A DNA stretch of 52,748 nucleotides from an uncultured Collinsella sp. Its GTDB lineage: Bacteria > Actinomycetota > Coriobacteriia > Coriobacteriales > Coriobacteriaceae. Shown in pieces: positions 8,933 to 17,049 of the stretch. The position numbers and the translations under genes were made by a program. The DNA lies in contig CABUTN010000012.1 of assembly GCA_902494565.1 (NCBI GenBank), positions 1 through 52,748 of the forward strand, given 5' to 3'. The notes beneath the pieces are model-generated. The model had not been told where the DNA came from. It did not search any database and saw only the letters and a program-made list of their open reading frames with translations. Each line of letters begins with the position of its first letter. Position 1 is the first letter of the stretch.

Positions 8933-9298
8933 TTAGTCCTCGGCGATGCTGTCGAGGATGCTGCGCGTGATGGACACCAGGATGCTGCCCATAAAGGCCG
9001 ATCCAAAGCTGGCGATGGAGATGCCGACGCCCAGCAGGTTGACCGACAGGTAACTCGCGAGCTCAAGCATAAAGCTGTTGACTACGAGCTGAAAAACACC
9101 AAGCGTAATAATAGTGAGCGGCAGTGAGATGACGGTCAGGAACGGCTTGACGAGCGAATCGACAATGTTCAGGAACAGTCCCACAAAGGCAAAGCAGACC
9201 CAGGTCTCGGCAAAGCCGAAGGGTTGGATACCGGGGACGAGGAACGTGGCGATCGCGATGGCGATCGAGGTGAAGAGCCAGTTAAGCATAAAGCGCAT
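8933..9298 (-). CDS. Holin-4-superfamily-like small membrane protein (PF04020 type)
   Basis: Small integral membrane protein of 121 residues with four hydrophobic segments at about 5-25, 32-52, 56-80 and 90-112. It has the family signatures F-L-V-P-G-I, an internal D-S-L-V-K-P motif and L-P-L-T-I-I-T-L-G. Such proteins are often annotated 'phage holin family', but they are chromosomal genes of unknown function and no phage genes are nearby. It appears monocistronic; AAAGGA lies before its ATG. Confidence 0.8.
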   Translation of the reverse strand: MRFMLNWLFTSIAIAIATFLVPGIQPFGFAETWVCFAFVGLFLNIVDSLVKPFLTVISLPLTIITLGVFQLVVNSFMLELASYLSVNLLGVGISIASFGSAFMGSILVSITRSILDSIAED

Positions 9299-9622
9299 GG
9301 CGTGAATCCTTTCTTGCGCCGGGGTTGCTGGCGTCGCGTGAAGCGGCTTGCGGCGGCGACCTGGATGGTTGCGCGGGCGCGCCGCGGTGTTTGGGCGCCC
9401 ATTGTCTCAAATATTCGTGGAGCTTACGTGCGCATACGGTTTCTAAACGGCGTTCGTCCTGAAAAACGCGCCGCTGGCAGAGAGTCTTGTCGCTTTAGTT
9501 TGGTGGTGTGCTACACTGCTACGGGCAAAAGCCACAGGCGTTGCCCTATTGCATAGAACGGGTGAACGATGCCCGATGTCAGTATCAACTTCGATGCCTT
9601 TTGGCGGGTTTGGCGGTGATCG
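9299..9622. other. Intergenic stretch between divergent genes
   Basis: 324 bases between the holin-like gene (minus) and the YerC-like gene (plus). Short open frames here lack ribosome sites and coding character, and I do not call them. The only recognisable element is a promoter at 9487-9517. Confidence 0.6.
9487..9517 (+). promoter_or_regulatory. Promoter of the YerC-like gene
   Basis: Extended -10 TGCTACACT with TACACT at 9512-9517, and TTGTCG at 9487-9492 as a possible -35 with a long 19-nt spacer. The leader to the ATG at 9623 would be about 100 nt. Confidence 0.45.
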
Positions 9623-9922
9623 ATGAATATCGAGAACATGTTTGACAAGCCTGATGTCAAGCAGCTGGTCCACGCATTTAGCCTTTTGGACGACGAGAAG
9701 GATATCCAAGCGTTTTTGACCGATATCTGCACGCCGCGCGAGATTTGCGACCTTTCTCAGCGTTTGCAGGTTGCGCGCTATTTGGACGAGGGCGAGCCTT
9801 ATGTTGAGGTTCAGGCCCGTACCGGCGCTTCGTCCACCACGGTGAGCCGCGTTTCAAAGGCGCTGAACGGCGAGTACGGTGGCTACCGCAAGATCCTCAT
9901 TAAGTTGGAGGATGGCGAGTAG
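9623..9922 (+). CDS. YerC/YecD family TrpR-related protein
   Basis: Small helical DNA-binding protein of 99 residues from the TrpR-like YerC/YecD family. The motif C-T-P-R-E-I-C-D-L-S-Q-R-L-Q-V-A-R near residues 37-53, and the helix-turn-helix A-R-T-G-A-S-S-T-T-V-S-R-V near 65-78, are diagnostic. The regulated genes are unknown; it is not next to trp genes here. A terminator follows 27 nt after the stop, so it is monocistronic. Confidence 0.92.
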   Translation: MNIENMFDKPDVKQLVHAFSLLDDEKDIQAFLTDICTPREICDLSQRLQVARYLDEGEPYVEVQARTGASSTTVSRVSKALNGEYGGYRKILIKLEDGE

Positions 9923-9948
9923 GCCAGCGACAACATTGAATTACGAAG

Positions 9949-9973
9949 AACCGTCCCTCCGGGGGCGGTTTTT
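9949..9973 (+). terminator. Terminator of the YerC-like gene
   Basis: AACCGTCCC pairs with GGGGCGGTT (one T-G wobble) around a short loop, followed directly by a T-run at 9969-9973. Confidence 0.8.
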
Positions 9974-10106
9974 ATATGCCTGCAATCGGCTGGTGCGTTG
10001 GGTTCAGGTTGCTTTGTACCAAAAGATGGAACTGCGGTGGCAATGTGTCCGCTTGGGCGGGTAGGATGGATGCATTGATTATTGCGAACGGTTTGAGCGG
10101 AGGACC

Positions 10107-13100
10107 ATGCCTGTTCGAATCTATACCACCAATGCCGGCACGGATTTGAGCGATGCCGAGTCGGCGCTGCTTGCCGACCTTATTGCCCGTCACGGGCGTG
10201 CCGTGTTGCTGGCACCAACGTTTGCCGAGCTCGATCTGTGCCGTCATGATGCGGCGGAAGCCGGCATTTCGCTGGGTATCGACTACAAGACACCCGCATC
10301 GTGGCTTCGCTCGCTTTGGGAGCTTTTGGGCGACGGGCGCGGTTTCGTCGACAACCTGCAACGTCAGATGCTGTTTTCGGATATGATTGCCCGCCGCGAC
10401 GATGCCGACCTGCAGCCGCTTTCGCGTAGCCAGGGCACGGTGCGCATGCTCGCGCGCATGGCCCGCGATGTGCTGCCGGGTGTGGCGGGGACGACGGCCG
10501 AGCGATGCGGTGGCAACAATTGCCAGCCTGAGCCAAAAAGCGATGCCGAGGCTCGTGTGTTTGAGCTTTTGCGTGCCTACGCGGGCGGTTTGGACCGTCG
10601 AGATATGGTCGAGCCCTGCGAGGCAGCCGACATTATGGCCGGTGCCCTGGCCGATAGCCTGCCGGCGTGCGCCCGCGCCGTATGCGTGCGCGGTACCACG
10701 TCGTTTACGCACGGTCTACTCGAGCTGCTGTCTGCCGTGGCGAACAATGGGGGAGAGGTCGTCGTGCTGCTTGCCCGCGAGCAGGCGGCGATGCGCGAGG
10801 AGCTTGCCACGGCATTTGATGCCCGCGGTGTGCTGTTTGAGATCGCGCCGCTGGGGGAGGACGCCGTCGCGTCTGATGTCGCTTGCGGGGCCGCCGCTCA
10901 GCCTGCCTTTATTGAGGTCGCCGGCCCCCATGCCCGTGCTCATGTCTATGCGGACGCCATCGATAAGTTGGTGAAAGCGCACAAGGAGTCCAAGGCCGAT
11001 AAAGCTACTGCAACGCCCGCCGACCCCGTGCGCGTGCTCGTCGTTTCTGCCCGGGCACCCCAGCTGTTCGGCGAGCTCGCCGCCCGTTTGGCGGCGCGTC
11101 ACATTGCGGCCGAGACGACTGAGTTCACGGCGTTTTCCCAGTCCATCGCGGGCAGGCAGTTTACGGCGCTCGCCAACCTGATCGAGCGTATGAAAGCCGC
11201 CGACGAGGGCACCGCTTCCAAGACTGAGTGGTGGCCCGCGCCGGAGCTTACCGACTGGATCTACAGTCCGCTTTCGGGCGCTGATGCCGTCAATGCCCGT
11301 ACCTTCGATAAGAATATGCGTCTCTCGCGCAGCAAGACTACCGCGGGCGTCAAGAGCCTGCTGCAGAGCGTTCAGGGCCAGGTGAGGGGCGCGCGCAAGG
11401 CGACGAGCGACGATAACTGGTTTAAGAACGTACCGTGTGTGGTCTCGGACGTGTTCCAGGCGCTGTGGCGCGACAAACCCGTGACGGCGCTCAAGGCCAT
11501 GCTCGCCGTTGCCGAGGCGCTGCCCGATCGCGCTCTAGGCGGCCTTGACGGCCAGGCCCGTCGCCAGGCAGAGACGGCTTTGCTGCGCCATGCCATCGAC
11601 ATCCTTATGAACGATGCTCGCGCGCTCGACGTGTCGCAGGCCGCGACCGTGCCGGTTCTCGACGGCGTTCGAACCAAGGTGGACAAGCGCAGTACCGCCT
11701 ACGATTACGAGACCTATGAGGTCGATCGCACACCACGAGCACAAGTGCGCTTCGCGTCGCTTGCCGATGCGTCGGTTCTTCGCCCTGGCAGCTACGATGC
11801 CGTGCTGTTTGCCGATGTCGACCTGGACAGCTATCCGCTTTCGCACGAAGAGGGCCCGCTTGCCACGTTGACAGCCGAGCTGCGCCGCGACGGCGTGTCT
11901 TTGGAGCCCGCTGCCCTGCTGCGCGTGCGCTTTGGCCGTGCGATGCAGGCGGCGAGCGGTCCGGTCGCGCTCGCCCGTGTGACGCACGATCGCCAGGCAC
12001 GCGAGTGCTACCCGGCAGCCGTATGGACCGAGCTGTGGGCACATGCCGAGGCCGCTGGCGCTGCCAAGCCCATGCGCGTGGGCGAGGGCGATATCATCGC
12101 CGACTTTGATCCCGCTGCAGGCGAAGGTCTTAGGCGCGAGCGCGTGACCTGCGATGCTCCTCAGCATCTGAGCGATGAAGCCATTCCGTATCTGGTCCTG
12201 CGCCGTCGCGATGGCGAGGGTGAGGACGCGCCGCTCGTGCCGCGCCTGACGTCTGCCTCGCAGATCGAGGCCTATTCGACCTGCCCGCTATGCTGGTTCG
12301 TCTCGTACCGCGTGAAGCCCCAGTCGATCGACGCAGGCTTTGGCAATATGGAGAAGGGCAACTTTGTCCACGACGTGCTGGAACACCTGCACGCCCGTCT
12401 GCCCCAGGAGGGCATGGAGCGCGTGACGCCCGAGAACCTGCCACGTGCTCAGGAGCTGCTGCGCGAGGTCTTTGACGAGACCTTGGCCGAGCATGCCTCC
12501 AAGCGTGGCAACGAGGGCCCGCTGGTGCCGCTCTCTGCGGTGGAGGAGCGCCAGGTGGCCGAGATCTTGCCGCAGCTGGAGGGTGTGCTTGCCTACGAGT
12601 CCGAGGCACTTGCCCCCTTTGCCCCGCGCTACCTGGAGTTCGCCTTCAACGAGCTCAAGGTCGAGTATGCCGGTTGGCCGCTTGGCGGGCGCATCGATCG
12701 CGTGGACGTGGACGCCGAGAATCGTGCCGTGGTGATCGACTACAAGCATCGCACGGGCGTTGAGGAGTTTAAGCTCGCCGACCCTACGGTGCGCGACGAG
12801 GAATCGGGCACGGCGCCCATCGACGATCCACGCTGGTTGCCACCACATACCCAAACGCTCATCTACGCCCAGGCCATGCGCCGGGCGCTGGATTTGGACA
12901 CCCGCGCGGCGCTCTACTTTTCGACCAAGGGTGGCAAGCCGGCGTTGCGCGGTGCTGCGAGCGCCGAGCTGCTCGAGGAAGAGCGCGGCGACGGTCGCAT
13001 CCCGGGCCTTAAGAAAGGTTTCCCCGGCGAGGGTGGCAGCATGGACTTCGACGCCCTGCTCGATCGCGTTGAGGCTGGCATCGCCGAGCGCCTGCGCGAG

Positions 13101-13205
13101 CTCGAGGCAGGCAACGTTGCCGCCATCGACCCGACGTCGGCTCAGGCCGCGCATGCGCGCTGCTCGTATAACCACGAAGGAACGTTTGTAAGGAGGGACG
13201 TGTAG
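10107..13205 (+). CDS. addB: ATP-dependent nuclease subunit B (AddB/RexB-like)
   Basis: Protein of 1032 residues that with the next gene forms an AddAB-type helicase-nuclease, processing double-strand breaks for recombination. Residues 1-300 resemble the inactive helicase fold of AddB, and no intact Walker A motif is seen. The C-terminal PD-(D/E)xK nuclease is clear: L-T-S-A-S-Q-I-E-A-Y near 715 begins the domain, H-D-V-L-E-H-L-H follows, then G-G-R-I-D-R-V-D and V-V-I-D-Y-K-H hold the catalytic Asp and Lys. AddB normally binds an Fe-S cluster through one upstream Cys and a C-x2-C-x5-C at the end. Here there are C726 and C729 upstream but only C1019 downstream, so the cluster may be lost or rearranged. 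The start ATG follows CGGAGG. Only 3 nt separate it from addA. Confidence 0.88.
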   Translation: MPVRIYTTNAGTDLSDAESALLADLIARHGRAVLLAPTFAELDLCRHDAAEAGISLGIDYKTPASWLRSLWELLGDGRGFVDNLQRQMLFSDMIARRDDADLQPLSRSQGTVRMLARMARDVLPGVAGTTAERCGGNNCQPEPKSDAEARVFELLRAYAGGLDRRDMVEPCEAADIMAGALADSLPACARAVCVRGTTSFTHGLLELLSAVANNGGEVVVLLAREQAAMREELATAFDARGVLFEIAPLGEDAVASDVACGAAAQPAFIEVAGPHARAHVYADAIDKLVKAHKESKADKATATPADPVRVLVVSARAPQLFGELAARLAARHIAAETTEFTAFSQSIAGRQFTALANLIERMKAADEGTASKTEWWPAPELTDWIYSPLSGADAVNARTFDKNMRLSRSKTTAGVKSLLQSVQGQVRGARKATSDDNWFKNVPCVVSDVFQALWRDKPVTALKAMLAVAEALPDRALGGLDGQARRQAETALLRHAIDILMNDARALDVSQAATVPVLDGVRTKVDKRSTAYDYETYEVDRTPRAQVRFASLADASVLRPGSYDAVLFADVDLDSYPLSHEEGPLATLTAELRRDGVSLEPAALLRVRFGRAMQAASGPVALARVTHDRQARECYPAAVWTELWAHAEAAGAAKPMRVGEGDIIADFDPAAGEGLRRERVTCDAPQHLSDEAIPYLVLRRRDGEGEDAPLVPRLTSASQIEAYSTCPLCWFVSYRVKPQSIDAGFGNMEKGNFVHDVLEHLHARLPQEGMERVTPENLPRAQELLREVFDETLAEHASKRGNEGPLVPLSAVEERQVAEILPQLEGVLAYESEALAPFAPRYLEFAFNELKVEYAGWPLGGRIDRVDVDAENRAVVIDYKHRTGVEEFKLADPTVRDEESGTAPIDDPRWLPPHTQTLIYAQAMRRALDLDTRAALYFSTKGGKPALRGAASAELLEEERGDGRIPGLKKGFPGEGGSMDFDALLDRVEAGIAERLRELEAGNVAAIDPTSAQAAHARCSYNHEGTFVRRDV

Positions 13206-13208
13206 ACC

Positions 13209-16200
13209 ATGGATCTTTCGACTTTGATGCCGCAACAGCTGCAGATTGTCAAAACGCTCGACCGTCCGCTGTTTGTCTCGGCGGGCGCCGGTTCGGGCAA
13301 GACCTTTACCCTCACGCGCCGCATCGTCTACGCGCTCTCGCCCGAATCAGGTCCGTTCGTTGAGCATCTGGACCAGGTGCTCGCCATTACCTTTACCAAA
13401 GATGCCGCGGCCGAGATTCGCGACCGCGTGCGCCGTGCGCTTATCGACGAGGGCATGGACGAGGAAGCACTGACCGTCGACGACGCGTGGATCTCGACCA
13501 TTCACGGCATGTGCTCGCGTATCCTGCGCGCGCATGCGCTGGAGCTGGGTATCGACCCCGAGTTCACGGTGCTCACCGATACCGACGAACTTATGGACCA
13601 AGCTGTTGAGCATGTGTTGGCCCGCGCGACGGCGCCCGATGCCGCCCCCGAGCTCGCGGCATCGCTCAAGGCCCTCTATGCCTGGTATCCCATGGCGGGC
13701 GAGGGCGGCCCCTTTGGCACCGGCACGACCATCAAGGGCCTGGTGCGCGACCTGCTGGAGCTGTCGAGCCAGTTGCCGGGCGGTATGGACGACGTGTGCG
13801 TGGCGCGCGGCCAGGCCGATACCTCGGCACTTGCCGATGCCTATCGTGCGGCGCTGGGCGCAAGCAAGGCCGCGACCGAGAAGGCGCAGACGGCGCTCGA
13901 TGCCATCGACGCGTTCGAGGCGAGCGGCAAGACCATGGCCGATGCGGCGCGACTCATGATGTCGTGCACCATGCCGCGCGCGAGCAAGGCGTTCCCCAAG
14001 GAGCAGGTCGAGCTGCTCAAGGCGGAGGCTGCCGATGCATTTATCAATATCGTGCTTGCCTGCGGTGGCCCGGCGCTCGATGCGCTGGTGGGCTTGGCCC
14101 GCTCTGTAGAGGCTGAGTACCGCGCGCTGAAGGCTGCCCAGTCTGCCCTCGACAACAACGACCTGCTGCGCATGGCCTACGAGGCCCTGCGCGATTACCC
14201 GGCCATCCGAGTGGCATACGAGAGCCGCTTTAAGATGGTCATGATCGACGAGTTCCAGGATACCGACCAGATGCAGGTCGATCTGATCTGCTACCTGACG
14301 GGTGCGGGGGAGCGCGCGCTGTGCACCGTGGGCGATGCACAGCAGTCGATCTATCGCTTCCGCGGCGCCGAGGTCGAGGTGTTCCGTCGCCAGGAGCGCA
14401 AGGTAGGCGCTTCGGGCGCGGCGGCAGCTGCCAGCACCCCGGGCGCCGTCCTCGCTTCGTCCGAGGTGTCGGCCTCGTCCGGGGCACCGGCCGGTGAACT
14501 CGTCAAGCTCGTGCGCAACTTCCGCAGCCATGACGAGGTGCTGCGTTACGTGGCGCGCGTCTTCGATGGCGATGACGGCGGCCTGATGCAGGGCTTTTTG
14601 GATCTTGAGGCGAGCGACGGCCGCAAGGACACGCTGGTGGCAGACGCCTCGCGTCGCCAGGCCCTCTTTGTTGCCGGCGGCAGTACGCAGGAGCGCACAC
14701 AGGCCAAGGCCCGTGCGATCGCCGAGCGCTTCCGCGCGCTTGCCGATGCCGGCCAGCCCCAGGGCGGCATGGTGCTGCTGCTGGGCCGCATGACCAACGC
14801 CGACGTCTACGCCCAGGCCTTCCGCGACCAGGGGCTCGACTGCGTCATCGCGGGCGGCTCGGTCTTTGCCCAAGCAGCCGAGGTGCAGACGGTGCGCGCC
14901 CTGGTTTGTGCGCTCGCCAATCCGGCCGATACGGCGCAGGGCCTTATGCCGCTGCTCGCCTCGCCGATGTTTGCACTCGGCGCCCAGGAGTTCCTGGCGC
15001 TGGCGACCAAACTCGACGATCAGACGGGCGAGACGTCGCGCCGCAACATCGATGCGGGCATCATGAGCGATTCCGATGTGCCGGGTTTGCAAGACTTGCC
15101 GCTCGTGACGCGCGCCCGCGAGGTGCTGCGGTATGCGCTTCGTCGCGTTGGCCGCGATTCGTTCGCCGCCATCGCGCGCGACGTGGTCAACGCCTCCGGC
15201 TGGTTTGTACGTCTGGCACAGCGTGGTCCCGAGGGCAAGGCCATTGCCGCCAACGTGCTCAAGGCGCTCGATGCCGTGGCCGAGGCGGAGGCCGAGTTCG
15301 GCAACTCGCCGCGTTCCATCGCGCTGGCCTTCGACCGCTTCTTGGCGGGCAAGGAAGCCCCGGGTGCCCTCAACGAGGGGGGCGACGGCGCGGTGCGCAT
15401 CATGACGGTGCATGCCTCCAAGGGTCTGGAATATCCGGTCGTGGCGGTCGCCGAGTGCTTTGGCGTGCGTAAGTCCTCGGGTGCGGCACAGATGGGTCGC
15501 GTCGAGGGCGGAGCACAGGTCGTGGCACTGCCGGCACGTTTCGACGGCGTTAAGCTCGCCGACGGTACCTTTGTGAAGGGCGACGACGTCAAAAAGCAGT
15601 TTGAGCATGCGTTTAAGGGCAAGGGCACGTCGCTGTGGCTGCCGCCGGAGCTCATGGAGGACGTCTGTGCGACGGGCTCTCCCGCCGAGGCATTTGCCCG
15701 CCTGCGCAACGACGACCTGCGGCTTTCGCTCGAGGAGCGGGCCCGCTTGCTCTACGTTGCCATGACGCGTGCGCGCGAGCTGGTGATCTTGGCGATGGAT
15801 GCTGGCGTGAGCCGTGGCAAGGTGACGGCGCCGACCTTCGATGTCGAGACCGATCTGACCTACGACGTGCTGCGCCGTATTTTGCCGACCGACGCTCTGG
15901 ACATGCCGCAGCTCGATGCCGACCGCCTGGTGTTCGACAACTCCCAGCCGGGCGACTACGAGCTCATTTCGCTTTCGGACTTTACCTTTGGCGAGCAGGC
16001 GTTTGAGGCCAACGCTTCGCTGGATGCCGAGGGCAGGCTTGTTCGTGGCGATGCCGATGCCGCCGATAATGCTGCGCGCTCAACCGTCCCCGGTCCTGCC
16101 GACCCCAAGCCCGATTCGTTTGAGCTTGTGTATTCCCAGGCAGTGGGCGTGCGCATGGGCATCTGTCCGTATCCGATGCGTGATTCGTATAGCTACTCGT

Positions 16201-16874
16201 CAATCGCCGCGGCGCTCCATGCCGAGACGGAAGATCGTGCCGCCGAGGCACACGTGCCCATGGACGAGGCCGGCGATGATGCGGAGTCGGATGGCTCGGA
16301 GATGACGGATGCAGACGTGGCTGCCGTTGAGCCCGCCGGCAACCCCATGGCGCTGGGCTCGGCGTTCCATGCCGCCTGCCAGTGGCTGATCGAGATGGGT
16401 GCCGATGCGCTGCCCGCTGAGCGTGCCGATGCGCTGGCGCGCCTGTGGTGCCTGACGCCGGAGCAGCGTGAGCGCTTCGACGTTGCCCTGGACCGCTGGC
16501 TCAAGTCGGCTGTTCGTGCCGACTTGCTCGCGTGGCCGTGCGTTCGCGCCGAGGTGCCGTTCTTTTCACTGGGCTGCGAGGACGAGGACATCGCTCGCTA
16601 CGGTGCTTATGCCGAGGGCGCCATCGACGCTTTGGCGACGAACCCGGCGGATTCGTCATGTGCGCTGGTCATCGACTACAAGACGGGCGGCGCGCCGGAC
16701 GAGACGCCGGAACAGCTGCAGGAGAAGCACGCCCTGCAGGCGCGCGTCTACGCCGACGTTCTGCGCAGGGCGGGCTTTGAGGCTGTGACCGTCAAGTTCG
16801 TTCGCGTGGAGCAGGCCGATCCGACTCTCTTCGTCAATCCCGCCGAGCCCCAAGTAGTCACCTACAATCTCTAG
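13209..16874 (+). CDS. addA: ATP-dependent helicase/nuclease subunit A (AddA)
   Basis: UvrD-like superfamily 1 helicase with a C-terminal nuclease, 1221 residues, the motor subunit of AddAB. Motifs in order: Walker A in S-A-G-A-G-S-G-K-T (about 20-28); motif Ia I-T-F-T-K-D-A-A-A-E-I near 60; Walker B I-D-E-F-Q-D-T-D near 345; motif III G-D-A-Q-Q-S-I-Y-R-F-R-G near 375; motif V T-V-H-A-S-K-G-L-E-Y near 735; motif VI L-L-Y-V-A-M-T-R-A-R near 850. The RecB-type nuclease has L-V-I-D-Y-K-T-G near 1155. An Ala/Ser-rich insert at about 400-430 follows motif III. The ATG at 13209 follows AGGAGGG and lies 3 nt after addB, so the pair is one operon. Confidence 0.95.
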   Translation: MDLSTLMPQQLQIVKTLDRPLFVSAGAGSGKTFTLTRRIVYALSPESGPFVEHLDQVLAITFTKDAAAEIRDRVRRALIDEGMDEEALTVDDAWISTIHGMCSRILRAHALELGIDPEFTVLTDTDELMDQAVEHVLARATAPDAAPELAASLKALYAWYPMAGEGGPFGTGTTIKGLVRDLLELSSQLPGGMDDVCVARGQADTSALADAYRAALGASKAATEKAQTALDAIDAFEASGKTMADAARLMMSCTMPRASKAFPKEQVELLKAEAADAFINIVLACGGPALDALVGLARSVEAEYRALKAAQSALDNNDLLRMAYEALRDYPAIRVAYESRFKMVMIDEFQDTDQMQVDLICYLTGAGERALCTVGDAQQSIYRFRGAEVEVFRRQERKVGASGAAAAASTPGAVLASSEVSASSGAPAGELVKLVRNFRSHDEVLRYVARVFDGDDGGLMQGFLDLEASDGRKDTLVADASRRQALFVAGGSTQERTQAKARAIAERFRALADAGQPQGGMVLLLGRMTNADVYAQAFRDQGLDCVIAGGSVFAQAAEVQTVRALVCALANPADTAQGLMPLLASPMFALGAQEFLALATKLDDQTGETSRRNIDAGIMSDSDVPGLQDLPLVTRAREVLRYALRRVGRDSFAAIARDVVNASGWFVRLAQRGPEGKAIAANVLKALDAVAEAEAEFGNSPRSIALAFDRFLAGKEAPGALNEGGDGAVRIMTVHASKGLEYPVVAVAECFGVRKSSGAAQMGRVEGGAQVVALPARFDGVKLADGTFVKGDDVKKQFEHAFKGKGTSLWLPPELMEDVCATGSPAEAFARLRNDDLRLSLEERARLLYVAMTRARELVILAMDAGVSRGKVTAPTFDVETDLTYDVLRRILPTDALDMPQLDADRLVFDNSQPGDYELISLSDFTFGEQAFEANASLDAEGRLVRGDADAADNAARSTVPGPADPKPDSFELVYSQAVGVRMGICPYPMRDSYSYSSIAAALHAETEDRAAEAHVPMDEAGDDAESDGSEMTDADVAAVEPAGNPMALGSAFHAACQWLIEMGADALPAERADALARLWCLTPEQRERFDVALDRWLKSAVRADLLAWPCVRAEVPFFSLGCEDEDIARYGAYAEGAIDALATNPADSSCALVIDYKTGGAPDETPEQLQEKHALQARVYADVLRRAGFEAVTVKFVRVEQADPTLFVNPAEPQVVTYNL

Positions 16875-16886
16875 CCCTCAGATAGC

Positions 16887-16949
16887 TTGCGGTGGAATAG
16901 TTCCTGTATTGCGGCCCAGATGGCCCAAGCGGGAACTATTTCACCGCAA
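16887..16949. repeat. Palindromic intergenic repeat, GCGGTGAAATAG type (copy 2)
   Basis: The left arm 16887-16904 (TTGCGGTGGAATAGTTCC) pairs with 16932-16949 (ends TTTCACCGCAA), with one G-T wobble. It shares the outer TTGCGGTG(A/G)AATAG core with the copy at 5809-5871 but differs in the inner bases and loop. It lies in the gap between addA and dnaE. Confidence 0.8.
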
Positions 16950-17049
16950 CTCAAGAGGAGCCGTGTGGGTTTGGCTAGGTTCGGGTGCTGTCCGTGCCGT
17001 GGGGTAAAATCGTTCAGTCAGAACACGAACCCGCATCGGAGCTCATCAC

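Noticed and set aside
8933..9298. Prophage holin
   Set aside because: It belongs to a chromosomal holin-4-like family and no lysin, portal or other phage gene is nearby.
13347..15608. Long minus-strand open frame opposite addA
   Set aside because: Antisense shadow of addA; no recognisable protein motifs, and the intact AddA helicase motifs are on the plus strand.
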